NCBI GenBank assembly: GCA_030052745.1
Contig: JANBVO010000011.1
Coordinates: forward strand, 62,001 to 126,000
Direction of reading: 5' to 3'
DNA length: 64,000 bases
From: Pleurostoma richardsiae
Taxonomy: Eukaryota > Ascomycota > Sordariomycetes > Calosphaeriales > Pleurostomataceae
Within the stretch, counting starts at the first letter, position 1. Every line of letters begins with the position of its first letter. Below, one piece after another: positions 25,001-35,255 of the stretch. Position numbers and translations under genes: made by a program. Under the pieces are notes generated by a model, which was not told the origin of the DNA, ran no database searches, and saw only the letters and a list, made by a program, of their open reading frames with translations.

Positions 25001-26754
25001 GGAATCCCCAAGGTGTAGAGAACGGCGTGCCTGGGCAAGAGACACCATATGCCGCGAAGAGAACGCTCCGTCACCAACCGAGTGCTATGAGCCTCATGAA
25101 TCGGAAGGACAGTGCGAAAGCGGGTGCAGAGACAGGAACAACGGAGGCCAACGCGTTCGGGCAAGTCGATGGCCTCTTCTCACAGACTCCTGTGTCGCGG
25201 CCGTCCATTTCAGAGGAGGATGCTACTGATACAAGCGCCGCGGGGCGGCTTCGAGTCAATCACACATACGCCGGCAATGACCCCAGTATCCTCAAGATGC
25301 TGGATTCCATGTATGTGGACAACTATCCGCACGACATTGCGGAGTTTGGACCTCTAGTGACTCCAGTTACGCGCCGCAGAGCTAGCAAGACTGCGGGACA
25401 GCAAGCCGATGAATACTGGAAGCCAACCGGAAAGATGATAGCCACCTTTGCAGAACACACAGGCGCGATAAACCGCGTTGTTGTCTCTCCAGACCACGTA
25501 TTCTTCATTACGGGTGGAGACGATGGAGCCGTCAAGGTCTGGGACACTGCGAGGTTAGAGCGTAATATCGCCCACAGATCCCGGCAGACTCATCGACATG
25601 CGCCGGGAGCGAGGGTTCTTGCGCTCTGCTTCATCGAGAATACACACTGCTTCATCAGCTGTGCAAGCGATGGAAGCGTCCACGTGGTAAAGGTTGAGTC
25701 GGCTCTGGTCAGTGGAGTTACAAGATATGGCAAACTCCGCCTCTTGCGCGAATACCAACTCCCGGAGGGCGAGTTCGCCGTGTGGTGCGAGCATTTCAAG
25801 CAGGAAATCAACTCCGTCCTAGTCCTCGCGACAAACCGATCCCGGATCCTTGGCGTCGACCTGAGGACCATGTCGCTCTTGTACGTTCTCGAGAACCCCG
25901 TCCACCACGGGACTCCCACATGCTTCTGCATCGACAGAAAGCGAAACTGGCTATGCTTGGGCACGTCCCATGGTGTCCTGGACTTGTGGGACCTCAGATT
26001 CAAGATGCGTCTCAAAGGCTGGGGTGTCCCAGGCAAGAGCTCCATATTCCGGCTCTGCATCCACCCCAATAAAGGACGCGGCAGGTGGGTCTGCGTGTCT
26101 GGTGGCACCGGCCAAGGCGAGGTCACCGTCTGGGATCTTGAGAAAACCCTTTGTAGGGAAATCTACCGTGTGGGAGGCAACAAGGAAGGCCCCAGGGGCT
26201 ATGACGCCTGGGAGGTGGACGAGGACCGGCCCGAGGGCATGCTGGGCCGCTTTGCGACCAACATCGAGCCGAGCGCGACAGGCAACACGGATCGCGGTGT
26301 GCGAGCGATGCTGGCCGGCAGCAGCGGCCCGGAGGACCAGCGCGACGTGCGGCACGCCTTCATACTCACGGGCGGCTCGGACAAGAAGCTCCGGTTCTGG
26401 GACCTGGCGCGGATCGAGAACTCGACCGTCTTCAGCGGACTGGTGCCCGACGAGGGGAGGCCTACGTTCACGGCCTCGCACCCCACCACGGCCATGACGC
26501 TCAACACGGAGCGGCTGCCGCGGCAGGCCAACCCCACGGCACCGAACGCGGGCGCGGGGGGCAGCTCGAGGGATCGGTCGTCCCGTGGCGCTGGGCCGGC
26601 GGCGCGGCCGCCGAGGTCGACGGTGATCTCGCTGCAGCAACAGCAGCTGCTGAGGTCGCACCTGGATGCGATCACGGATATTGCGCTGCTGGAGTCGCCG
26701 TACACGATGACGGTGTCGGTGGACAGGTCCGGGGTTGTGTTTGTGTTTCAGTGA
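22019..26754 (+). CDS. VPS15: Vps15, protein-kinase-like regulatory subunit of class III PI3-kinase
   Basis: Vps15 scaffolds and activates Vps34 in complexes for autophagy and endosomal sorting. Two exons (22019-22232, 22298-26754) give 1556 residues. MGQG at the N-terminus is a myristoylation site. The kinase domain (about 30-310) has the catalytic loop HGDIKTEN (D145, K147, N150). DFS (D163) stands where active kinases usually have DFG, as is common in this family, and APERF follows. HEAT-type helical repeats fill about 400-800 (for example PFVRRAFLSAVPELCMFFG, DWMLKCAFFDTIVGIATFLG). A polar linker of some 250 residues comes next. WD40 repeats run from about 1115 to the C-terminus (HTGAINRVVVSPDHVFFITG, SDKKLRFWDLARI, ending VSVDRSGVVFVFQ). 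Length and order match the family. The last 500 bases are much more GC-rich than the HEAT-coding part. Confidence 0.97.
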
Positions 26755-27268
26755 CCTGGAAGCACCGGGGGGGAACTTGTATAAACTATGGTTGGACTGT
26801 ACTTAGAGCTGGCACCCACGCCTGATTTGCGAGCGATGATTGTAGCAACTACCTATCTATGGCACGGCATATGCACGAGTTGATAGTTACTCGTTATGGG
26901 CACGGAACCGCCAGCCTTGAGAGCTGTGAAATACGATGAGATATTCCCGTCTTCTGATTCCATACCCGTGCCTATGTGTAGGTACCTATGCTGATTTGCT
27001 CCCTAGATAGAGCATTGTACTCATTGTGTGGGGATGTAGCTTAGCTCCCCGCATTATGATGAAGTTGCGCATGGATTGGCGCGTGCCTGAAAATTTCCTC
27101 AGCCTCAGACCAACCTCGCTCAGCCTTATGCCCCCAACAATATCCGCCTTGCATTACTACCGACACTTGAACCCTCGATACGAACTTACGAAGCAGACCA
27201 GCATCGAACCCGATCCTACGACCCATCGGCTACATAAGAGGTAATCCCAGGCAAGACCTCGCTTCACA
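26755..27268. promoter_or_regulatory. Intergenic: VPS15 3' side and LEA1 promoter
   Basis: Just over 500 bases between co-directional genes. It is AT-richer than the flanking exons. No coding frame or RNA gene is supported. Confidence 0.45.
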
Positions 27269-28362
27269 ATGGTGAGGCTGACGGCCGAGCTCATCCAAAA
27301 CTCCCTCTCCTACCTCAACCCGCTCAAGGAGAGGGAGCTGGACCTCCGAGGTGCGTTTGGAAAAGAACAGATGCTACACTTTATGATCTAGAGCAGCGTT
27401 GATATCGGAGTCTTCCTCTTTCGGGAACAACAGGTCACAGAATTCCGGCAATTGAGAACCTTGGTGTCGCTGGCGTACGTCGCTTTCCTCCCTGCCTCCC
27501 TCGCTCATGTAACCCCTCTGCGCGTCGGTCCTGCGCTGCAACAGTCGTGTTGTAAACTAATCGACTGTCTCACAGCCTCAAGATGCGATTGATTTCACCG
27601 ATAATGATATCCAGACCCTGGGGAACTTCCCCCTGTCGCCGCGAATCCGGACGCTGCTCCTGGCACGCAACCGCATCGCGGTCATCCAGTCCACGCTGCC
27701 CAACTCTATCCCGAACCTGACGAACCTCATCCTTTCGTCGAATCAGCTGGCAGAGCTGGCGGACCTCGACGTCCTGGGCAAGTTCCCGCGGCTGACGCAC
27801 CTAGTCCTAATTGACAACCCAGTAACGAAGAAGGAGGTACGTGATCAGAAGGCCGGAGTTGTGCTACTCCTGGTGGAAAGTATAGGTGCTGACGGCAGTG
27901 TGCGACTTCCAGAACTACCGGTACTGGGTCATCTGGCGGTGCAGCGGCGTGCGGTTTCTCGACTACCAGAAGGTGAAGCAGGCGGAGCGTGACCAGGCGA
28001 CCGAGCTGTTCGGCACAGCCGAGGAACCGACCGAGCTGGCGTCCAAGGTGAGCGGCTTATTGCGTGACATCCGAGACGTCCTGGCTGCGCATACTGACGG
28101 ACTCTTGCCACCTCCACAGATCATGGGCGTCAAGTCAAAGACGTTCGACGTGGCCGCCGCGACAGCGGGCGGGGCGGCGGCAGGCGGCGGCGCGACCTCG
28201 AAGTTGTCGCGTATAAAGCTCACGGAGAAGGAGAAGAAACGGCTGCAGGAGATGATCAAGAAGGCGGATAGCTTACAGGAGATCATCAGGCTAGAGAAGG
28301 AGCTCAACGAGGGGCGCATCCCCGCGGGCATACATTTCGGGGACGATGCCATGGAGGAGTAA
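27269..28362 (+). CDS. LEA1: U2 small nuclear ribonucleoprotein A' (Lea1)
   Basis: U2A' is a leucine-rich-repeat protein of the U2 snRNP that, with U2B'', binds stem-loop IV of U2 snRNA during branch-site recognition. Five exons (27269-27350, 27434-27474, 27576-27836, 27913-28047, 28120-28362) give 253 residues. The start MVRLTAELIQNSLSYLNPLK is followed by IPAIENLGVAG, DAIDFTDNDIQTLGNFP, then LRRs (LLLARNRIAVI, LILSSNQLAELADLD, LVLIDNPVTKKE) and the LRR cap NYRYWVIW/VRFLDYQKVK. The C-terminal helix is LTEKEKKRLQEMIKKADSLQ. For exon 4 I prefer the acceptor at 27912 (CTGAC branch upstream, KKE-NYRYWVIW as in relatives) over an in-frame one at 27885. The last intron (28048-28119) is 72 nt and open in frame. 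Confidence 0.94.
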
Positions 28363-28605
28363 AGGAGGCGTCGGCTGGGATGTCTCTTCCCTGTTTCTCG
28401 TCGTTCGGTTGGTTCATGGCTGGCTTGCTTCTTTTATGTTCCTGGTTACGGGCTGGAGAATATGGAAATCCAGAGTTTGTTGAGGTCATACACGCTATGG
28501 AATCCAAAAACAGAACATGGGGGAAAGGCGTCCTAGCCTTGGCCCCCTTTATGTGATATCTTCACCGCCGCCCATGTCTCCCCCACTTCCAAACGAGTGC
28601 TTCCT

Positions 28606-29383
28606 CTAGCCGGTGCCTGTCATGTCGACATCGCCGTCGTCACCTCCCGCGCCCGCCGCCTGCCTCATCTCCATCTCCATCTCCAGCTGCGCGTTCGGGT
28701 CCTCCTCCGCCCCAGGCCCCCTCGACGGTCCCGTACCGTTCGCGCTGCTCATACTCCTTCTGGCGCCATTCACAGTCGACTTCTGCTTCTTCCCGTTCGA
28801 GTGCTGCGCCTGGGTGCCCTCGCCGGCCTTCTCCCCTCTTAGGTGCGCGCGCGTAGCGGCCGCTTGGTCCTTGATCTGCTTGTAGGGGGCCATCTTCGGG
28901 ATCGTGTCTTCGAGGAACTCGAGATTATCCTGGTGCTGGACCGCATTCGCTGAGTGTTTCCGACGTTAGCTTCAGTACTGTAGCAAGGAGTTTAGGCAGG
29001 CTAGGGGCCGGAGGCATCTTACCTAGGTCTTTATACTGGATATTCCGCCGGGGTTTCCGCTCCAGCTTCGCCATGTTCTGGGCCTGCTCGGCTAGGTACT
29101 GGATGAAGAGTTCCTGTGTGCAGCCCGTCAGTATCGTGGCCGTCTTTGAGAGGGGAAAACAGGGTTGCGCTGACTGTCGCGACGGTGATGGCGAATGCCG
29201 CGTTGTTGGAACAGATGTTGATGTCTTGGTCTACGGCGACGATCTTCTTAACCCTCGATACTGTCCAACTTCTGCGTCAGAATTGAGGATATTAGTTTCT
29301 GCGTGAACGGGGGACTTACAGGGCAATTGGACCTGGCCTGTAACCTCTTTCCGGGGAGGAAGAGGTGTTGTATTGTACGGCAT
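28606..29383 (-). CDS. dpb3: Histone-fold protein, Dpb3/CHRAC15-POLE4 type
   Basis: CBF/NF-Y-class histone-fold protein of 194 residues. Four minus-strand exons: 29320-29383, 29175-29260, 29023-29113 and 28606-28949. The fold occupies about residues 18-105: QLPLSRVKKIVAVDQDINI, CSNNAAFAITVATELFIQYL, AEQAQNMAKLERKPRRN, IQYKDLANAVQHQDNLEFL. A polar, Met/Glu/Gly-rich tail ends VDMTGTG. LP-x-[SA]-R-V-K-x-I and IQYKDLA are typical of the partners of Dpb4-like subunits. Members serve DNA polymerase epsilon (yeast Dpb3, human POLE4) and chromatin accessibility complexes (CHRAC1). Which complex this protein joins cannot be decided from sequence, and an NF-YC-like role is less likely. Exon 2 starts at the third of three nearby AGs because only it restores the frame and the LSRVKK motif. 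It is convergent with LEA1 (243 bases) and divergent from the CLC gene. Confidence 0.86.
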
Positions 29384-29952
29384 CTTCGCTGTCGAGCGTA
29401 TCTGTCCGAGGGAGATCTTCTTTGTCTTTATCCCAAATACGTACTAAACGCTATACGTGGCTATTCATGAAGTGCGGACTTTGTGGCGTCTCGATATGAC
29501 ATGTCGGTATATTGGGGAAGAGATGCTCGAGGCCTGCATCGAAGAATCCTAAATGGGAACGCGGTGCGAAGACGCGACAGGAGTACTCCGGGTACAGCTG
29601 CAGAAGTTAGATAAATACCTAGTCTACGTGCTTATCGCATGATAATGCGTCGAGATATGCGTATCCTCTAGCATCTTATCAACACAGCCCGGTAGCCGCT
29701 AGCGGGGCCTAGATACCACCAGAGTAGAAGAAGTGCGGTTACCCCTGCCTACCTGACAAGCTTGCCTTAGTGCTTCTACAAACGCAAGAGCCTCAAGCTT
29801 GGAGGAGCTCCGACGTCAACACCACGGTCAACTCCCCTAGTACCTACGATCCTCCCGAACGGTCTTATAGAGTACCTGGGTGACGAGGCACAACTACTCC
29901 TACGCCAGTACGACGGACTCCTGGCCGCTAACATGAGTGCGGCCAAGAGGCG
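29384..29952. promoter_or_regulatory. Divergent promoter between the histone-fold gene and the CLC gene
   Basis: A 569-base gap between genes transcribed outward, so it should contain both promoters. A short ATG frame (ATG about 20 bases upstream of the CLC start, ending in TGA that overlaps the CLC ATG region) could act as a tiny upstream ORF. No other element stands out. Confidence 0.45.
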
Positions 29953-32759
29953 ATGAATTCCCGAACGTCGTCATTCGCTGCGACGAACCCCCCAACGTCT
30001 GTGCCGCAACGGCCCTCCCTCAGTACACGGCTGTCCTCAGCTGTCTCCAGCGCGGAACGCGGAGAGAGTCGTGATGAGCCGGCCGCCACCGCGGCGCATC
30101 AGATCGAGGAGGAGATCGCAGAGATCAAGAGATACGAGGTACGAAGTCCTGCTTCAATACCGGCCTCTTCTCAAGCCATCGCTAATACTGCACCCGGCTA
30201 GGACTTCACTACAATAGGTGCGCATCATACCGGAGGGCCAATGGCTGTGCCATGTGCCCTAATACCATACAACTGACACTCTCGTACAGACTGGGTCCAA
30301 GATGCGGCGCGAGAGCAACAGCGCCGGAAAGCGCGCCGAAGAAGAGCGGCAGGTCTCCTCGACAACGGCAAGGTCGGGTGGAGGTATAGACTCGCGGAGG
30401 CATACGAGGCTGCCCAAGGCTGGATTGTCGTCACCTTAATCGGCGCAGCCATAGGGTTGAACGCCGCGTTCCTGAACATCATCACGGAGTGGCTGTCCGA
30501 CATAAAGATGGGATACTGCACGACCGCCTTCTACCTCAACGAGAACTTCTGCTGCTGGGGCGAGGATAATGGTGCGGACCTGCTTTGGGCTTCCCATATC
30601 TGAGACCGAGACTAACGAGAGTTGTGATGTAATACAGGTTGCGATGAGTGGCATCGATGGACGGCTGTCGAGCCCGTCAACTACATAATTTACATCATCT
30701 TTGCGGTAAGGACTGCCTCTCCGATACTTCTTAGAGATGCCACTAACGCACCCAGACAATATTTGCTTTCACTTCCGCCATCCTCGTCAAGTCGTTTGCT
30801 CCATATGCTGCCGGCTCCGGCATCTCGGAGATCAAATGCATCATTGCCGGCTTCGTCATGAAAGGCTTCCTAGGCCTCTGGACGCTGATCATCAAGTCTG
30901 TCGCCTTGCCTCTGGCCATTGCCTCCGGGTTGTCTGTCGGGAAGGAAGGCCCTAGTGTACACTATGCTGTGTGCACTGGAAACGTCATCTCGAGGCTATT
31001 CGACAAGTACAAGCGCAACGCGTCTAAGACTCGAGAGATCCTGAGTGCCTGTGCTGCCGCTGGCGTAGCAGTGGCCTTCGGTAGCCCCATTGGCGGCGTT
31101 TTGTTCTCTCTAGAAGAGATGTCCAACTACTTCCCGCTGAAGACAATGTGGAGGAGCTACTTCTGCGCTTTGGTAGCGACCGCAGTGCTGTCTGCCATGA
31201 ACCCCTTCAGGACCGGCCAGTTGGTCATGTTCCAGGTCAAATATGACAGGTCATGGCACTTCTTCGAGACCGTCTTCTACATCATCATCGGCGTGTTCGG
31301 GGGCCTCTATGGGGCTTTCGTCATCAAGTGGAATCTCCGCTATCAGGCTTTCCGGAAGAAGTACCTCGCGCAATACGCTGTGCTAGAAGCGACCCTCCTC
31401 GCAACTGCGACTGCCATAGTCTGTTACCCAAACGTCTTCCTGAGGATCGACATGACCGAAAGTATGGAGATCCTGTTCCTCGAGTGCGAGGGCGCCGAAG
31501 ATTATCAAGGCCTCTGCGAGGCCCGCAATCGGTTCTGGAACATAGTGTCTCTCCTTCTCGCGACCGTTATCAGGATCTTCTTCGTCATCATTAGCTATGG
31601 CTGCAAGGTCCCGGCTGGCATCTTCGTGCCGTCTATGGCCATCGGGGCGTCTTTCGGACGCACCGTGGGGATCGTCGTTCAGGCCATCTACGACGCAAAT
31701 CCTCAGAGCGTCTTCTTCGCAGCGTGCGAGCCAGACGTACCCTGTATTACGCCTGGCACGTATGCGTTCCTCGGTGCGGCAGCAGCCCTGAGTGGCATCA
31801 TGCACATCACGATATCCGTCGTCGTCATCATGTTTGAGCTGACGGGAGCTCTGACCTACATCCTGCCTACCATGATCGTCGTCGGCGTCACCAAGGCTGT
31901 CAGCGAGCTGTTTGGAGGCAAGGGCGGCATCGCGGACCGCATGATCTGGTTCAGCGGCTTCCCCTTCCTCGACAACAAGGAGGAGCACAACTTCGGCGTG
32001 CCAGTCTCGCAGGCCATGACCACGGACGTGGTGACCATCCCAGCGACGGGTCTACCCCTCAAGGCGGTCGAGCGCCTGCTGGCCCAGGACAAGTACCAGG
32101 GCTTCCCCATCGTCGAGGGCGAGCACTCCAAGATCCTGGTCGGGTATATCGGCCGCACCGAGCTGCGGTACGCCATCGACCGCGTCAAGAAGGAGCGCTC
32201 CGTGAGCCCCCTTGCCAAATGCACCTTCTCGCCCTCGCCCTCCTCCTCACGTGGCCTCGGGGCCGCCACGACGCCGATGACGCCCATCGTGAGCACCGCC
32301 GACCCCATGTCATCCGCGGGAGCCGCCGCCGCCGCCGCCACAATCGACCTCAGCCGCTTCGTCGACACCACGCCCGTGACTGTGCACCCGCGGCTGCCTC
32401 TGGAGACGGTGATGGAGCTGTTCCGCAAGATCGGCCCGCGGGTCATCCTCATCGAGTACCACGGCGAGCTGCACGGCCTCGTCACCGTCAAGGACTGCCT
32501 CAAGTACCAGTTCAAGGTCGAGGCAGCCGAGAACCCGCGCGACGACCACTACGTCGCCGAGGGCCAGGAGCGCCTGTGGTCCGTCATGAGGCGCGCCGCG
32601 GGGTGGGTGTCGGGCCGGGTGTCCAGCGCGTCGGGCGGCAGGATACGGCTGAGCGAGTCGCTGGACGAGCAACGTGGGCAGGGCGCCAGGGCGGACCAGA
32701 TAATGGACGGGACGGAGGACGTCGTGGATGACGAGGGTGTCGAGCTGGCGAGCAGGTGA
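29953..32759 (+). CDS. CLC-family chloride/proton exchanger with CBS domains
   Basis: Predicted 851-residue CLC protein of intracellular exchanger type (Gef1/ClC-3-like). Five exons: 29953-30138, a 16-nt microexon 30202-30217, 30290-30571, 30638-30705 and 30756-32759. A cytosolic N-terminus of about 110 residues precedes the helices. The chloride-selectivity motifs are present: GSGISE (about 204), GKEGP with gating glutamate E248, and PAGIFVPS (about 470). The SLEE block (E304/E305) supplies the second, proton-pathway glutamate found in exchangers such as ClC-5, so exchange rather than channel activity is expected. Two C-terminal CBS domains follow (AMTTDVVTIPATGLPLKAVE; VTVHPRLPLETVMELF), separated by a Ser/Ala-rich insert. 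Likely Golgi/endosomal acidification and metal homeostasis, by family analogy. The CBS-coding part is much more GC-rich than the membrane-coding part. Confidence 0.94.
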
Positions 32760-33076
32760 ACATTCTTACATGGTTAATGATAGACTTAAACAGGCTATAG
32801 GAGGCGTTCGGCTGTCAGTTTCTGGGTATATGCGTATGATCAATCAGCAAGAGCATTTTACTCCTACTTCTGTCGCTTTTGTCTATCTGCCTGCCACCAA
32901 AGCTGTCCTGGTCATGCCCTTGTAGATGCCTCCCAGCGCCTCTGAGGCAGCCGCCCTCGCTCGACACCCTCCACTTCATCCATTAGTACCGCCTCCCGGT
33001 CTGCGCTGGCCCTACTATGCCTCATTTCCGCACGGCAGCAGAACAGCCTCAAGAAAAAAGCTCTGAACCCGCGCCA
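32760..33076. terminator. Convergent 3' ends of the CLC gene and the neighbouring minus-strand gene
   Basis: About 320 bases between converging genes; expected to hold both 3' UTRs. An A-rich stretch near 33050 may be part of a polyadenylation region. Nothing else is visible. Confidence 0.35.
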
Positions 33077-34879
33077 CTAACGGCGGAAACAGCCCTTGGT
33101 GTGCTGGCGGATGGTCCCGTGTGGTATCTCCGCTCTTTCCTCTGGCCTCTCCGGAGGGGCGGCGATGAGGATAGGTATGTCGAGGTAGATGGCGCCGTCC
33201 CGGTAGGGCTCTTCCTGCCGCTGATCCCGCGGCCCGCTCAGCGAGGCGACGTCGTCCAGCGACACCACCCGCGCTCTCATGCGAGGCACCTCCAGCTCAT
33301 CACTTACCTCGCGCCAGCGCTTCAGCGGCAGGTCCCCGTCCACAGAGTGCGATCTCGGGCGTAGCGGCTGAGGCCTCGCTCCTCCCTCTGCTGATGGTAG
33401 CTGTGGTCTCGATGCAATGTCGCGTCTGCGCGCCGGCGCTCTCCCTGCCGGCGTATCAAGTGGCGATGCCGCTCCTGCCATTAATAGAGGAGGTGCTGGG
33501 CCCGCATCTTGTCTCTGCTGCGCTCCCCTCGTTACAATGGTGCCGAGCGAAGACGACCTTTCTGATGCTGCTGCCGGTAGTGCAAGTCTCCTACTTCGTC
33601 TGCGTGAGCTTTCTCGGTACAGCGCGATATCGGGCGCCGAGTCTGCTGGCAGCTGCGGCCGGCGACGGACGGCCGCTGCTGCCTTTTCTGCGGTATCATA
33701 TTGCGAGAAGTACCTCCATGCCCGAGGATCCGACACGGTGGTTTCGCCCCTATCGGATGCTGTTTCATACATGAAAGATCCGGAACGCCCGTCGCAGCCT
33801 CGAGAGGACACTCCACCTCTGTCGGAGGCCGTCTCGTACATAGATGCTCTTGATCGCTCAGCCCGGTCAAGCGACGCCATCCGTGCCGCCATCGCCGCTT
33901 GGGAAGTAGATGGCCCTACGGGATGTCTCGTAGCGGTCTCACGCGAGAACACTCTTAGCGTGACAGCGTCTACCGACACGGACCTCGAAGCACCTTGATC
34001 GGCCTGTGGCCTCCTGCCGCTAGAGAAGCGAACCTGTTGAGAGGAGCTCCGTCGCCGTGGGCTGGAATCCCTTCCCTCCATGGGAAGCTGGTCCGGGATG
34101 AGGCAGGGCTTCTTCGGCTGCCGAGGGCTAATAGTACCGGGGCTAGCAGAGCTGCTAGGGCTGAGAGTGTGCCCGTCTCCGATCTCGAACTGACAGCCCC
34201 TGGACGGCGCGTCCTCCGTCCTCCGTTCTTGGTAGGGCGGAAATGTCGACGCCGTCCTTGGTCGCCGCGGCGGCAGGTCAAACTGTGGAGTGCTTGGCAC
34301 TGAGCGGCTCGTCATCATGTCGCGGGTGGGCCGTTCGGCATCGAACTCGATGATCTCGGCCGGTTCGAGCACCGTGTCGTCAGACAACCCCCACCAGGCA
34401 AGTGGCTCGCCGTTGATCATTGCCGGGGGACGCAAAGGCGGCGAAAGGGAAGAGGGCTGTGCTGGGAGGGCTGGGAAGGAGAGCTTGCGCGCGGAAGGTC
34501 GGCGGCGGGCCATCCGAGATGTGTCGGGCTCGGACTTGGAACGCTTGAGGGATTCGTGACTGCCTTCTTCGACCTCCCACCAGGCACCAGGCGGCTCCTC
34601 TGTGGGAACGGAGTGTATTGGGGGGGAAGCCGGTTTCTCGGTAACTGACGATGCTCCTTGAGAGTCTGGGGAGGATGAACTTTCTGAGCCGATGGCCATG
34701 GCAGGAGCCGGCGACGGTCTAGTAAGATATCTGCTGCATATCTCTGTTGTTGCACAGATGATGATGATACAGAGTGATACTGAACCAGACAAGAAGAGGC
34801 CAGAGAAGTGTGAGAGTGAGAGCCCTTGGATGCCATCAGGGAGAGAGGCCTTGACGTTGTCATAAGCTCTTGGCGACAT
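33077..34879 (-). CDS. Unrecognised Ser/Arg/Pro-rich protein with one membrane segment
   Basis: An uninterrupted 600-codon frame starting with ATG. I do not recognise a family. Near the N-terminus there is one hydrophobic segment (about residues 25-47, FLSGSVSLCIIIICATTEIC). The rest is polar, rich in Ser, Arg and Pro, and probably disordered. Internal repeats suggest selection as protein. MYETASDRG occurs twice (about 36 residues apart), with a weaker QYDTAEKAA soon after, and the tryptophan pair AWWEVEEG/AWWGLSDD occurs twice in the N-terminal third. Several SxSEP/RSxS-like stretches look like phosphorylation sites. The 3' end converges on the CLC gene. Length, ATG start, repeat pattern and hydrophobic segment support a real gene, but expression and orthologues are unknown. 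Confidence 0.65.
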   Translation of the reverse strand: MSPRAYDNVKASLPDGIQGLSLSHFSGLFLSGSVSLCIIIICATTEICSRYLTRPSPAPAMAIGSESSSSPDSQGASSVTEKPASPPIHSVPTEEPPGAWWEVEEGSHESLKRSKSEPDTSRMARRRPSARKLSFPALPAQPSSLSPPLRPPAMINGEPLAWWGLSDDTVLEPAEIIEFDAERPTRDMMTSRSVPSTPQFDLPPRRPRTASTFPPYQERRTEDAPSRGCQFEIGDGHTLSPSSSASPGTISPRQPKKPCLIPDQLPMEGRDSSPRRRSSSQQVRFSSGRRPQADQGASRSVSVDAVTLRVFSRETATRHPVGPSTSQAAMAARMASLDRAERSRASMYETASDRGGVSSRGCDGRSGSFMYETASDRGETTVSDPRAWRYFSQYDTAEKAAAAVRRRPQLPADSAPDIALYRESSRRRSRRLALPAAASERSSSLGTIVTRGAQQRQDAGPAPPLLMAGAASPLDTPAGRAPARRRDIASRPQLPSAEGGARPQPLRPRSHSVDGDLPLKRWREVSDELEVPRMRARVVSLDDVASLSGPRDQRQEEPYRDGAIYLDIPILIAAPPERPEERAEIPHGTIRQHTKGCFRR

Positions 34880-35255
34880 CGACGTTGGCTCCTGCCCCTT
34901 ATGCCCATAACTGCCTCTCTCCCTCCCGAGATGATCTGAATGGCCAGTAGGCGAGGAGAACCCCTATGTCCGTAGTCTGGGACACGCATTGCGACCCAGA
35001 CTACTGGTACGATCCATGGCGAGGCAGGAACACCGCCTCGCGATCTATATGACGCTCCTGAGCACCTCATCATGACGGCGCCGAAACGAGTCGTGGCGAT
35101 ACCACCGTCCATATCGTGGTACTGCAACATTTAGTTAGGTAATTTCGGGTCCTCGCTCCATCGAACTTGACATTAACATACGGGCCCTGTGCCGGTCAAC
35201 CTTTTTTAACAATATCCGGAACGCCATCCTCTCCCCCTGACCCAGCAGCTCAGGT
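34880..35255. other. Intergenic between two minus-strand genes
   Basis: About 375 bases: 5' side of the unrecognised gene and 3' side of the MFS transporter gene. Short open frames only; no recognised element. Confidence 0.4.

Noticed and set aside
25951-26661. 236-codon minus-strand open frame within VPS15
   Set aside because: Opposite the GC-rich WD40-coding part; composition is that of a shadow frame.
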